From Bacteroidota bacterium (lineage in GTDB: Bacteria; Bacteroidota; Ignavibacteria; Ignavibacteriales; Ignavibacteriaceae): a stretch of 64,000 nt of DNA. The DNA is taken from assembly GCA_021777835.1 (NCBI GenBank), contig JAJYDC010000002.1, forward strand, positions 132,088 through 196,087. The letters run 5' to 3'. The notes below the pieces were generated by a model that had not been told where the DNA came from, did no database searches, and saw only the letters and a program-made list of their open reading frames with translations. Positions within the stretch are counted from its first letter, which is position 1. Each line of letters begins with the position of its first letter. Shown here piece after piece: positions 1 through 9,625 of the stretch. The position numbers were made by a program, and so were the translations under genes.

Positions 1-920
1 GACAGGACTGGAACACAGGATTAGGAGTCCCGACAGGGTGGTATTACTGGTTACCGCCAAACGGTGGTAATGATGGACTACTAAATGACGGATTTGAGAA
101 TACAGAAGTTACATCAGAGGCAGCTCACACAGGAATGTATTCTCTGAAATTTGACATGCCTGCAAATCGTGATCCTCATGATGGTTTTGTCGGAACAAAA
201 AGATACTATTTTGATTCAGCTCAAACGAACCTTTATTCATCAAATGTTCCAAATCATGATATATCTCATTTAACCGGAATAGTTCCAGGGGATATTATCA
301 GAATTGCAGTTTGGATAAAGGCAGACAGTTTACAGCCAGATTCAGCTGATGCAAATCCAGTCACATGGGCAGTAGGATTAACACCAGGTTTCTTTAATGG
401 AAATGGGAATAATATTGGTTATAATCCATTAGTTCAAAATGATTATCAATTCCAATTTCCTCATGTTACATCATTTGGTTGGACACAATATTATCTTGAT
501 CTTACGGTTCCAAATGATGCGAATGCATTGGAAGTTAGATTGCATGTCTATGCAAGATTCACGGGTAAAATTTATTTCGATGATTTAACTGTTCAGAAGA
601 TCGGAGTTACATCAGTAAACAATAATCACGAAATGATGCCTGCTAATTTCCAGGTATTCCAGAATTATCCAAATCCGTTTAACCCAACAACTACAATTAA
701 CTTTGCTTTACCGCAATCTTCAAATGTTAGGATTGTCATTTATGACATGCTTGGCAGAGAAGTCAGGACTCTAGTAGATGGAAATGAAGTTGCAGGAATG
801 CATAGTATTGTATGGGACGGACGTAATAATTTCGGATCCCAAGTTGCCAGCGGTACATACATTTATAGAGTTGTTGCCGGCAGCTTTACAGCAGTTAAGA
901 AAATGATCTTACTCAAGTAA
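1..920 (+). CDS. T9SS-exported carbohydrate-binding protein, 5' end outside window
   Basis: The frame is open from base 3 to the stop at 918-920 and has no convincing start, so the gene begins upstream of the window; an internal ATG at 135 is not the start. The visible part starts with a jelly-roll, CBM4/9-like region: the phrases NDGFE, AAHTGMYSLKFD, an RIAVWIKAD strand and a closing KIYFDDLTV strand are typical of carbohydrate-binding modules. The last ~85 residues are a type A T9SS sorting domain (YPNPFNPTT, then IYDMLGREV, and the ending KKMILLK), which directs export across the outer membrane and is then removed. Catalytic domains, if any, lie outside the window. A strong terminator follows, so this gene probably ends a transcript separate from the TonB receptor gene. 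Its position beside the mannoside locus suggests glycan binding or degradation. Confidence 0.85.
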   Translation, partial: QDWNTGLGVPTGWYYWLPPNGGNDGLLNDGFENTEVTSEAAHTGMYSLKFDMPANRDPHDGFVGTKRYYFDSAQTNLYSSNVPNHDISHLTGIVPGDIIRIAVWIKADSLQPDSADANPVTWAVGLTPGFFNGNGNNIGYNPLVQNDYQFQFPHVTSFGWTQYYLDLTVPNDANALEVRLHVYARFTGKIYFDDLTVQKIGVTSVNNNHEMMPANFQVFQNYPNPFNPTTTINFALPQSSNVRIVIYDMLGREVRTLVDGNEVAGMHSIVWDGRNNFGSQVASGTYIYRVVAGSFTAVKKMILLK

Positions 921-930
921 CCAAACAACA

Positions 931-965
931 TAAGGGGAGTGCCGAAAGGCGCTCCCTTTATTATT
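931..965 (+). terminator. Intrinsic terminator after the CBM/T9SS gene
   Basis: A 13-bp inverted repeat (931-943 with 948-960, two G-U pairs) closes on a GAAA tetraloop. The right arm ends in CCCTTTA and runs into TTATT. It starts 11 bases after the stop codon. It separates the left-edge gene from the TonB receptor gene. Confidence 0.85.
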
Positions 966-1009
966 AAATTCTTGCTCAATCATATGTAAAATCAGCGTGT
1001 GTAAATTAT

Positions 1010-3697
1010 ATGAAGAAATTTTACTTTCAAATTTATTATATCCTAATTATTTTCTTGTTAACCTCTTTTATTACACTGACTAATGCAGGTACTACGGGAA
1101 AAATAGCGGGAAAAGTAATAGATGCTAAAACAAAAGAGCCATTGATAGGTGCGAATATTGTCGTTGTCGGAACTTCAATGGGTGCAGCATCAGATATTAA
1201 CGGAGATTATTTTATAATTAATCTTCCTCCCGGCGAATATCAAATTAAAGCAACCGAGATTGGCTATGCGCCAGTAATAATTAATAATGTTAGGGTTTCA
1301 GTCGACCAAACAACAAGGATAAACATTGAACTTGGTGAACAGGCAGTAGAAGTAAAAGGAGTGGAAGTAACTGCTTCCAGACCAATAGTACAAAAAGATT
1401 TAACATCGACTCAATCCAACATAAGCGGTCATGAAATTAATATGCTTCCGGTTGAAGATGTTCAATCAGTTATAAATCTTCAAGCTGGAGTTGTTGACGG
1501 ACATTTTCGAGGTGGTAGAATCGGTGAGGTCAAGTATTTAATAGATGGAGTTTCGGTCAACGATGTTTATTCAGGTCAGTCAACGATGCAGGCTGACGTA
1601 AACAGTGTACAGGAATTACAGGTAATTACAGGAACATTTAATGCAGAATATGGAGAAGCATTATCAGGTGTTGTAAATCAGATAACAAAAATACCCGAAG
1701 ACCATTATTCCGGCAGTCTATCTGCCTATTCGGGTGATTATATAACAAATAGAAAAAGTTTATTCCAGTACATGGGAGGGATTAACCCAGCAAGGACTTA
1801 TAATTTGCAAGGGAGCCTAGGTGGGCCAATTCCGGGGACGAATAAGTTTGCAAAGTTCTTTAGTTCAGCCAGATATTTAAATGATGACGGATATTTATAC
1901 GGAAAACGAGAATTTAATCCGTCAGATTCTTCGAACTTTACATCAAATGATCCAAAGCAATGGTATGTAGGCGCGACAGGTGATAACGCAAATGTTCCGA
2001 TGAATTACAGCAGGCAATTATCTCTGCAAGGTAAACTTCAGTTAAAAGTAGGGCAGGGAAAAGGTATAATACTTGAAGGACTGTATCAAGGGCAGGATTA
2101 TAGGCAATTTGATAATCAATTTTTATTAGATCCAAACGGAGATTACACATATCATCAAAAGTCGATTCTTGGAAGCATAAGCTACACGCATGTATTTAGT
2201 CCCTCAACATTTTTAGACTTACTTGGATCAACATATTATTCACAATATAAACAGTACGTGTACTCAAATCCATTAGACCCAAGATATGTAAACCCAGAGA
2301 GAATGAGAGACGTCAGCGGTAATGCATTCTTAACGGGAGGTACACAGAATTGGCAATTCTCACATAATACAACCACATATACAGCGAAGGCTGATTTGAC
2401 TGATCAAATTAATTTCACCAATGAAATTAAGACCGGATTTGAAGCAGATATGCATACTTTAAATTATCAGGATTTCCAGATTATTGTTGATGCAACAACA
2501 GGATATAAACCAGCTTTACCTTCGCCAGGATCATTTGATTACAATATTTATCAAAGTCATCCTTACCAATTAGCTTATTACATACAGGATAAAATTGAGT
2601 TACCTTATTTGATTGTCAATATAGGTTTGCGATATGATTATTTTCAGCCGGACGGTCAGGTATTAAACGATCCAAACAATATTGCGGAACTTGATACATT
2701 ATCACCACCTTTCCCGAGTACTTATTTCCATAAAGCTACGGAAAAATCACAGCTTAGTCCGCGTATTGGAATCTCTTATCCGATGAGCGATAAGGGAGCT
2801 GTTCATATTTCTTATGGACATTTTTTCGAAGTACCACCTTTCCAATATTTATATAACAACCCGAATTTCAGGATTCCGTTATCAGGTGATTTCCCTGCAC
2901 TTATTGGGAACACAATTGGAAATGCTGATCTTAAGCCTCAAGAAACAACGATGTACGAGATTGGTTTGCAGCAGGAAATTATGCCGAATTTAGGAGTGAA
3001 TGTAACTGCTTATTATAAAGATATACGAAACTTACTCGGGGTAGCATTATACGTTAAGAATAATTTCAAAAAATTTGCGGAATATATAAATACGGACTAT
3101 GGCAATGTTACCGGATTAACCATTTCATTTGATAAGAGATTCAGCGAAGGATTAGGAGCTAGCCTTGATTATACTTATCAAGTAGCAAAAGGAAATGAGT
3201 CAGATCCGAATGATGCGTTTAATAAAGCACAGGCATCTCCACCTATTCAAGCAAACACTCAATTAGTGCCTCTAGCATGGGATAGACGAAACTCATTAAA
3301 TTTTACAGTTACTGCAGGAATACCAAATGATTTAATCGGTAGTATTGTAGGACAGTTAGGAACGGGGCTTCCCTATACCCCATCTTATCAGAATCTGAGA
3401 ACCGGGCTTGAAAACAGTGCAAACATGCCTACCTTTTTTAATGTTGACTTATACGTTACGAAGTATTTGAAATTAGCAGGAGTAAATCTTTCTATATTCC
3501 TGAAGATATATAATCTTTTCGATACTGCAAACGAGCTTAATGTTTATACTGATACAGGCAGGGCAGGTTATACATTAGCTGAAACTCAAGATCAATCTCC
3601 TCCGAGAGGTGTGAACACTATACAGCAATACTTTATAAGACCCGATTTTTATTCAGCGCCACGTCATATTCTTCTAGGTGCGTCATTAGATTTTTAA
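1010..3697 (+). CDS. TonB-dependent outer-membrane receptor with CarboxypepD_reg domain
   Basis: An 895-residue outer-membrane transporter that would import a ligand using TonB energy. A signal peptide covers about residues 1-27. A carboxypeptidase-regulatory-like beta-sandwich follows (about 30-115: GKIAGKVIDAKT, DINGDYFI, LPPGEY). The plug domain is at about 120-225 (VKGVEVTASRP, YLIDGVSVND, AEYGEALSGVVN), and the rest is a beta barrel ending in Phe, as expected for BAM-assembled proteins. The architecture resembles SusC-like receptors, but no SusD gene follows. The next genes (1082-residue secreted protein, PorV-like, PPIase, sugar ABC importer) make a glycan or glycan-derived ligand plausible; the substrate itself is inference. 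Confidence 0.92.
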   Translation: MKKFYFQIYYILIIFLLTSFITLTNAGTTGKIAGKVIDAKTKEPLIGANIVVVGTSMGAASDINGDYFIINLPPGEYQIKATEIGYAPVIINNVRVSVDQTTRINIELGEQAVEVKGVEVTASRPIVQKDLTSTQSNISGHEINMLPVEDVQSVINLQAGVVDGHFRGGRIGEVKYLIDGVSVNDVYSGQSTMQADVNSVQELQVITGTFNAEYGEALSGVVNQITKIPEDHYSGSLSAYSGDYITNRKSLFQYMGGINPARTYNLQGSLGGPIPGTNKFAKFFSSARYLNDDGYLYGKREFNPSDSSNFTSNDPKQWYVGATGDNANVPMNYSRQLSLQGKLQLKVGQGKGIILEGLYQGQDYRQFDNQFLLDPNGDYTYHQKSILGSISYTHVFSPSTFLDLLGSTYYSQYKQYVYSNPLDPRYVNPERMRDVSGNAFLTGGTQNWQFSHNTTTYTAKADLTDQINFTNEIKTGFEADMHTLNYQDFQIIVDATTGYKPALPSPGSFDYNIYQSHPYQLAYYIQDKIELPYLIVNIGLRYDYFQPDGQVLNDPNNIAELDTLSPPFPSTYFHKATEKSQLSPRIGISYPMSDKGAVHISYGHFFEVPPFQYLYNNPNFRIPLSGDFPALIGNTIGNADLKPQETTMYEIGLQQEIMPNLGVNVTAYYKDIRNLLGVALYVKNNFKKFAEYINTDYGNVTGLTISFDKRFSEGLGASLDYTYQVAKGNESDPNDAFNKAQASPPIQANTQLVPLAWDRRNSLNFTVTAGIPNDLIGSIVGQLGTGLPYTPSYQNLRTGLENSANMPTFFNVDLYVTKYLKLAGVNLSIFLKIYNLFDTANELNVYTDTGRAGYTLAETQDQSPPRGVNTIQQYFIRPDFYSAPRHILLGASLDF

Positions 3698-3721
3698 TCT
3701 GAAATTTGAAGGTGAACAAAC

Positions 3722-6700
3722 GTGAAAAAATTCTCAAATAAAATATTACTACTTTCAATCTTGGCAATAACTATTTCTTCATTGAAAATTTACGGACAAG
3801 AAATAGTGGACAAGAATAAAGGCAATCATCAATTTACCAAAATGGGTCTAATGGACGGTAATCTAGTTCAGACAGTATTTTACAATTTTGGTGAGATTGG
3901 AGACTGGCAAAACCAGCCCTCACTTAGCGGAGTCTGGCCGAAAGGTACAAACCATACTTATGTAGATGGTGTGGCGATCATTGTATCAGCCGAGGCAAAG
4001 GATAAGCAGGGTAACGTTTTCCATCCACTAGAAACAAATTACTATGAATATACAAGATACAATCCTCAAACATTTGTGACATATGGGTGGTGGCCCTTGC
4101 CAGGATATGCTAATCCATATCAATCAAGTGTAGCTCGCAGTGATGATCCAAATACCTGGCCAAGTACATGGCCAGACAGACCAGCTGATTGGGCAGGTTA
4201 CTGGGATGGATTTTTCGGTAAAGGAGTACAGAATGCCGATTTGGAAACATATTTTGTTTTTGATGACAATGAAGACAGATACTATATAAATACGCATCAT
4301 TTTTATCCTGATGCTGATGATACTACAAGAGGCGGTTTAGGAATGCAAGTGAAGGGGCGCGGGTTTCAATGGTCTCAAGTGCTAGCAGAGGATGTAATAT
4401 TCTGGTATTATGAAATAACTAATATGGGAACAACCGATTACCCAAAAACTTTATTTGCTCAATACGTTGACTGGGGAATAGGTGGGCATGATAATTCATC
4501 AAATAATGCAGGCGATTATAATCAGTTATTAAATATTTCTTACGCATGGTCAACAGTTCCGTTTGGAAGTCCCGGGCATTGGAGTCCGGTAGGATACGCA
4601 GGTTACGCATTTCTTGAAAGCCCGGGAATAGATTATGATAATATTGATAATGACCATGATGGATTGACGGACGAACGAAGAGACAATAATGCAAAGGTAT
4701 TTATTAATGATCCGAATCAAGATCCATATTTAAGAGATGTAGCTCAAGATACAGCCAGATTTAAACAATTCTACGGTTATTCATGGCAGCCTCATTGGGA
4801 TGCAGATGAAAATGCTAATTGGAAGACATACACTGATTTGAATCATAACGGTAAATGGGATCCGGGAGAACCGTTAAACGATGATGTAGGTACAGATGGT
4901 ATTGGACCTCTTGATCCCGGCTATACGGGCCCGGATGCAGATGGTTCGCAGGGTGATGGTAAGCCTGAGCAAGGTGAACCGGATTTCGGAAACCTTGATA
5001 AAGACGAGTCTGATCAGTTAGGATTAACAGGATTTTCAATTTTTGCAGTACATACTTATGATTTAAATAATGATGAAAGAAATTGGAACGCTTTGTCTTC
5101 ACTTCCTACACCTCATGGGCAATCACTAGTCGGTGTAAACCTTGCGAACTTTTTTTCAAGTTATTTATTCCATATGGATGGAAGGAATACATATTCAGCG
5201 TCCACAGGCATTCAGCAAGAAACCGGGACGACCGAAAGATTTTCTATGGCGCTTATTTTCGGAATAAACGCGGATGATTTATTTAGAAGAAAGAATACAG
5301 TACAGGCTATTTATAATGCAAGTTATCAATTTGCCAAACCGCCTGCGAAGCCGTTAGTTAAAGCTATAGCAGGTGACCACAAAGTAACGCTGTATTGGGA
5401 TGACGGTGCTGAAAAATCATTTGATAGATTCTATCAGCGTGTCAATTTTGAAGGATACAGAATATACCGCGCAACTGACCCGAATTTTCTTGAAGATCAG
5501 ATAATTACCGATGCTTATGGAAAGGCTACGTTTAGACAGCCGATTGCACAATATGATTTAATTGACGGTATTACAGGGCTATTCCCGATTTCTGTTAACG
5601 GAGCAATGTTCTATTTAGGTGATGATTCCGGGTTAAAGCATTCATTTATAGATACTACAGTAACAAACGGTCAGACATATTATTATGCTGTAGTCTCTTA
5701 TGATCAAGGATTCATAACGACAAATATAAACGGAGTTCAGCAGGGAATTCCTCCGGCAGAATGTACAAGCATTATAAAGACAGACGTCAACGGTAACGTT
5801 AAGACCGATGTCAACACTGCTGTTGTCACTCCGAGAGCTCCAAGCGCAGGTTACGTAGGTCCTCAACTTCAAGATATCGTTGACAGCGGTCCGGGCACGG
5901 GCACTATAGTGCCAAACGTACTTGTTCCGGATTCAATAAAGAATTACAACACATACAGGCTTGAATTTATTGACCATTCGGAGTTTCACACTGATCCATC
6001 GCCATATTATAGGTTAATTAATTATTCAACGAAGGATACTTTGATTCCTCCGACTGTTTTTGACGGAAATGAAGCTCAACTTCCAGTAACAGATGGATTT
6101 AGTCTTGATGTTACAAACGATACGTCAGTAAGCATTGATCAATCAAAAACAAAATGGGTCGTAGGAAACAGTAATTATTTTGTACAGACAGGATTTGATT
6201 CGAGATACGCCGGAGCAAATCAGAGTGTCAGAGTGAACATGCCGGCTGACTTTGAGGTAATATTTAAGGCTCCCGGACAGGGAGATACTTCATATCCGAC
6301 CTCAAGTTTCAATGCGCCGATAGTTTCGAATATTCAAGTAAAGGATCTAACGGACGGAATTGATCATTATCAATTTAAATTTTATGATAACAATAACAAC
6401 GGGTTGTTTGATTTAGGAGACGCAATCTTTTTAGTTTGCGGAGATTCTATGGATACAAGGGCAACCGGTTTTCAGAATTTGCATGTCGGCTGGTCATTCT
6501 CTTTAGTAAAGGATACAACTATTCCTGATAATTTACAAAGGGCACCTCAAGTTGGGGATATTTACAAACTATCGACTACTAAACCGTTTAGGACAGGAGA
6601 ATATTATCAATTCAGTACAAGGTCATCGTATTTTGATAAGTCAAAATTCTTAACTGACCTAAATGATATTGCAGTGGTTCCGAACCCGTATCCAGGTGCA

Positions 6701-6970
6701 GCTTCATGGGAACCGCTAACAAATACTGTCGGTAGAGGTGAAAGGCTAATATATTTTACGCACCTGCCGGCGGTATGTACAATAAGAATATATACTTTAA
6801 GCGGTAACCTAGTGCAAACTTTACATCATAGCGGTTCATTAACAGATGGGCAGGAGCCATGGAATTTAATATCGAAAGATGGGATGTCGATTGCATTCGG
6901 TGTTTATATCTTCCAGGTTGATGCGCCGGGATTAGGAACAAAAATAGGACGCTTCGCAATAATTAAATAG
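3722..6970 (+). CDS. Large secreted protein with Asp-rich segments, FN3 and C-terminal sorting-like domain
   Basis: Starts at GTG 3722, preceded by AAGGTG. A signal peptide covers about residues 1-25. The N-terminal ~300 residues match no family I know. Two acidic stretches resemble calcium-binding EF-hand/TSP3 loops: around 305-322 (DNIDNDHDGLTDERRD) and 371-430 (DLNHNGKWDPGE, then DPDADG-like Asp/Gly-rich text); a third lies near 888-903 (DNNNNGLFDLGD). A fibronectin-III-like domain sits around 538-675. The last ~95 residues form a FlgD/T9SS-like sorting domain (VVPNPYPGA, IRIYTLSGNLVQTL, IGRFAIIK). It lies 24 bases after the TonB receptor and just before a PorV-like gene, so I infer a surface partner of the receptor or a T9SS cargo. 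The function is unknown. Confidence 0.85.
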   Translation: MKKFSNKILLLSILAITISSLKIYGQEIVDKNKGNHQFTKMGLMDGNLVQTVFYNFGEIGDWQNQPSLSGVWPKGTNHTYVDGVAIIVSAEAKDKQGNVFHPLETNYYEYTRYNPQTFVTYGWWPLPGYANPYQSSVARSDDPNTWPSTWPDRPADWAGYWDGFFGKGVQNADLETYFVFDDNEDRYYINTHHFYPDADDTTRGGLGMQVKGRGFQWSQVLAEDVIFWYYEITNMGTTDYPKTLFAQYVDWGIGGHDNSSNNAGDYNQLLNISYAWSTVPFGSPGHWSPVGYAGYAFLESPGIDYDNIDNDHDGLTDERRDNNAKVFINDPNQDPYLRDVAQDTARFKQFYGYSWQPHWDADENANWKTYTDLNHNGKWDPGEPLNDDVGTDGIGPLDPGYTGPDADGSQGDGKPEQGEPDFGNLDKDESDQLGLTGFSIFAVHTYDLNNDERNWNALSSLPTPHGQSLVGVNLANFFSSYLFHMDGRNTYSASTGIQQETGTTERFSMALIFGINADDLFRRKNTVQAIYNASYQFAKPPAKPLVKAIAGDHKVTLYWDDGAEKSFDRFYQRVNFEGYRIYRATDPNFLEDQIITDAYGKATFRQPIAQYDLIDGITGLFPISVNGAMFYLGDDSGLKHSFIDTTVTNGQTYYYAVVSYDQGFITTNINGVQQGIPPAECTSIIKTDVNGNVKTDVNTAVVTPRAPSAGYVGPQLQDIVDSGPGTGTIVPNVLVPDSIKNYNTYRLEFIDHSEFHTDPSPYYRLINYSTKDTLIPPTVFDGNEAQLPVTDGFSLDVTNDTSVSIDQSKTKWVVGNSNYFVQTGFDSRYAGANQSVRVNMPADFEVIFKAPGQGDTSYPTSSFNAPIVSNIQVKDLTDGIDHYQFKFYDNNNNGLFDLGDAIFLVCGDSMDTRATGFQNLHVGWSFSLVKDTTIPDNLQRAPQVGDIYKLSTTKPFRTGEYYQFSTRSSYFDKSKFLTDLNDIAVVPNPYPGAASWEPLTNTVGRGERLIYFTHLPAVCTIRIYTLSGNLVQTLHHSGSLTDGQEPWNLISKDGMSIAFGVYIFQVDAPGLGTKIGRFAIIK

Positions 6971-7002
6971 GATTGCGAGCAAATAGAGATTACGAGGCAA
7001 AT

Positions 7003-8034
7003 ATGAAAATGAAATTTTTACTTATTACAATTTTATCATTATTAGTAAGTACTTACCTCTTCCCACAGAGTAAGAATGTTTCGAAAGTTGGAACAACAGC
7101 TGCGACATTTTTAGAAATAGGAGTCGGAGCTACAGCAAGCGGAATGGGAGGTGCTTACGTAAGTATGGCGAATGATGCGTCAGCATTATATTGGAATCCA
7201 GCCGGTATAGCACGGTTAGAACAGAATCAAGTTGTATTTACACATACGAACTGGATTGCATCAACTAATTTAGATTATGCGGCTTTAGTACTTCCTCTAG
7301 GCGAGCTTGGGAATATAGGATTAAGCTACACGTCACTTTCAATGCCAGATATGGCTGTAACTACAGTAGCAATGCCTCAGGGGACAGGAGAATATTTTAG
7401 CGCAGGCGATCTTGCATTAGGGCTTTCTTATGCTAGGACCATAACAGATAGGTTTGCGATAGGTTTTACAGCGAAATATATTCAAGAAAATATTTGGCAT
7501 GAAACGGGTACAGCATTTGCGATTGATGCAGGAACTTCGTTTAGAACAGACCTACTAGGAGGCATGGTTATTGGCGCTTCGATATCGAATTTTGGTTCTT
7601 CCATGCAGTTAAGCGGAATTGACACAAGAACCTTTGCCAGAATTGATCCAACGTTACTTGGAACTAATGACCAAGTTCCATATAATATTGATCTGGGGAC
7701 ATGGAATCTTCCATTATTGTTCAGGATTGGTGTATCAGCCAGCCCTATCAATACGGAGAATTATAAATGGACAGTTGCGATCGACGCTCTTCACCCCAAC
7801 GATAATTACGAAAGTATGAATGTAGGAACAGAATTGTCGTACCAGGGCTTTTTATTTATAAGAGGCGGATACCAGTCATTATTTTTACCAGACGGTGAAG
7901 GAGGATTATCATTTGGTATAGGAGTTAATACAAAGGAACTATTCAGCAACAATATAGTCCGGTTCGATTACGCTTATAGAGATTTCGGAAGATTAAATGG
8001 AGTCCATTATTTTTCGGTCGGTATTAGCTTTTAA
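7003..8034 (+). CDS. PorV/UPF0164-family outer-membrane protein
   Basis: The start is set at ATG 7003 rather than an upstream in-frame TTG at 6973: it has a good ribosome site (ACGAGG at 6992-6997) and begins a clear signal peptide (MKMKFLLITILSLLVS). The mature protein opens with the family hallmark: KVGTTAATFLEIGVGATASGMGGAYVS, then NDASALYWNPAGIA. It continues as a 14-strand-type barrel ending in aromatic Phe. PorV proteins shuttle T9SS cargo to the attachment complex in Bacteroidota; in Ignavibacteria the family is expanded and individual roles are unproven. It follows the 1082-residue protein by 32 bases and may serve it specifically. Confidence 0.85.
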   Translation: MKMKFLLITILSLLVSTYLFPQSKNVSKVGTTAATFLEIGVGATASGMGGAYVSMANDASALYWNPAGIARLEQNQVVFTHTNWIASTNLDYAALVLPLGELGNIGLSYTSLSMPDMAVTTVAMPQGTGEYFSAGDLALGLSYARTITDRFAIGFTAKYIQENIWHETGTAFAIDAGTSFRTDLLGGMVIGASISNFGSSMQLSGIDTRTFARIDPTLLGTNDQVPYNIDLGTWNLPLLFRIGVSASPINTENYKWTVAIDALHPNDNYESMNVGTELSYQGFLFIRGGYQSLFLPDGEGGLSFGIGVNTKELFSNNIVRFDYAYRDFGRLNGVHYFSVGISF

Positions 8035-8058
8035 TATTTCTAATTGTAAAAACAATGG

Positions 8059-9603
8059 ATGAGAAAATTGCACAAAAATATTTTAATAGGTTTGCTTATT
8101 ATTTTAAGCACTGCAAGTGTCACTGCGAAAGACTTTCCGCCTGCCAAAGATTCAGCAAGGGTTATTGATTATGATACAGCATTTAAATCGAAAATCGGCG
8201 ATGAAGTTATAGCAAAGGTTGGAAACAAAAAGATTACTGTCAAAGAATTTGTAAGCGGATATGAGTTCGGGCCTGCATTTTATAAAAAAGAAAAGAATTC
8301 AAAGGATATTTATTTAAAATATTTGCTGGATGAAAAACTTCTCGCGCTTGACGGATATTCCAAGGGATATAATGATTCTACAAGAGTAAAAGATCTTTAT
8401 AATGCTATTAAGAGTGATCTTACAACTGAACAGTTATTTAAGCAGGATATTCAAAAAGGAGTAAAAATACCTAAGAGCAGGATTAAAGAGGCGGTGAAAG
8501 ACAAACAGTTTACTTATAATATTAAATGGTTATATGCTCCCAACGATGATTCGCTTTCATTTTTTGAATCCGGATTAAGTAATAAAATAAGTTTCGATTC
8601 GCTATACGACATGCAGTTAAATGATTCAGTTTTCTATGATCAGAGGTCAATGAAAATTGATAAATTTAAACTGTCAATCAGGAATCCGCAATTAGCCGGA
8701 GTTGTTGACACGCTTAAAGTAGATGAGATTTCGCGGCCAATTAAGGCACCTGATGGCTGGTACATTGTAATGGTTACGGATATTTGGAAAAACGATATAG
8801 TTACTGAAACAATGTATCAGAAAGATGAATATGATGCTAATACAGCTTTGGAAATGCAGCAAATGGACAGCTTATCAGACGTGTATGTTCATACTATGAT
8901 GTTGAATCATAACCCTGTAATACAGGCGCGAGCATTTGATTTAATGCGCTCTTATATGGGAAACTACGAATTGCCTCCAAGCCTCTATAAAAAATGGAGA
9001 CTCGAGAAACGGATGGAAAGTGAAGTTCAAAATTATGATTCTCTTGACGAAAAGAACCTTGGGAAAGTAGCACTTGTAGTTCTAAATGATACAACATTTA
9101 CAATGGCAGATTTTATAAAATGGTTCAGACTAAGGGAGGAATACCTCAAATTTAATCAAGCAAATTTTAATTCATTTTCAGCATCGCTGGAGTCATTAAT
9201 ATGGCAAATGGTCAGAGATAATTTATTAACAAGGAGAGCGTATTCAAGAGGGTATCAGAATTTAGGAATTGTTAAAGAACAGTCTTCCTGGTGGAAAGAT
9301 AAAATTGTATACTCAATAATGAGGGATAAGATAGCCAATTCAGTGGGATTAAACATAGAGTCTCCCGCACAGAGAATGAAAATCTATGATAAGAAACAAG
9401 AAATTATAGACAGAACAAATAAGATATTAGCCAAGTTAAAAGAGAAATATAAAATATCAATAAATAAGAAATTACTAGATAAAATTACTGTTCAAGATGA
9501 TGACAATCCTCATGCAATTGATGCATATGTAGTGAAAAAGGGAGGGATATTTCCTCACCCAGCTTATCCGTCAATTGATTTTAATTGGCGAGAATGGCAC
9601 TAA
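8059..9603 (+). CDS. SurA/PpiD-like periplasmic peptidyl-prolyl isomerase-type chaperone
   Basis: 514 residues with a signal peptide (about 1-23). Residues ~45-140 resemble a SurA_N-type helical chaperone domain (DEVIAKVGNKKITVKEFVSGYE, YLKYLLDEKLLALDGYSKGY). Residues ~150-235 look like a divergent parvulin domain (VDTLKVDEISRPIKAPDGWYIVMV matches the end of a rotamase fold). A long helical C-terminal half with a second KWFRLREEYL-like segment follows. Whether isomerase activity survives is unclear, since the core residues are not obvious. It lies 24 bases after the PorV-like gene, fitting a role in folding the outer-membrane and secreted proteins encoded upstream. Confidence 0.7.
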   Translation: MRKLHKNILIGLLIILSTASVTAKDFPPAKDSARVIDYDTAFKSKIGDEVIAKVGNKKITVKEFVSGYEFGPAFYKKEKNSKDIYLKYLLDEKLLALDGYSKGYNDSTRVKDLYNAIKSDLTTEQLFKQDIQKGVKIPKSRIKEAVKDKQFTYNIKWLYAPNDDSLSFFESGLSNKISFDSLYDMQLNDSVFYDQRSMKIDKFKLSIRNPQLAGVVDTLKVDEISRPIKAPDGWYIVMVTDIWKNDIVTETMYQKDEYDANTALEMQQMDSLSDVYVHTMMLNHNPVIQARAFDLMRSYMGNYELPPSLYKKWRLEKRMESEVQNYDSLDEKNLGKVALVVLNDTTFTMADFIKWFRLREEYLKFNQANFNSFSASLESLIWQMVRDNLLTRRAYSRGYQNLGIVKEQSSWWKDKIVYSIMRDKIANSVGLNIESPAQRMKIYDKKQEIIDRTNKILAKLKEKYKISINKKLLDKITVQDDDNPHAIDAYVVKKGGIFPHPAYPSIDFNWREWH

Positions 9604-9625
9604 AACTTGAACGGATAGAATATTA

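Noticed and set aside
3722-6970. Possible SusD homologue after the TonB receptor
   Set aside because: No lipobox, no TPR-like helical SusD fold text, and the length is twice that of SusD; it ends with a sorting-like domain.
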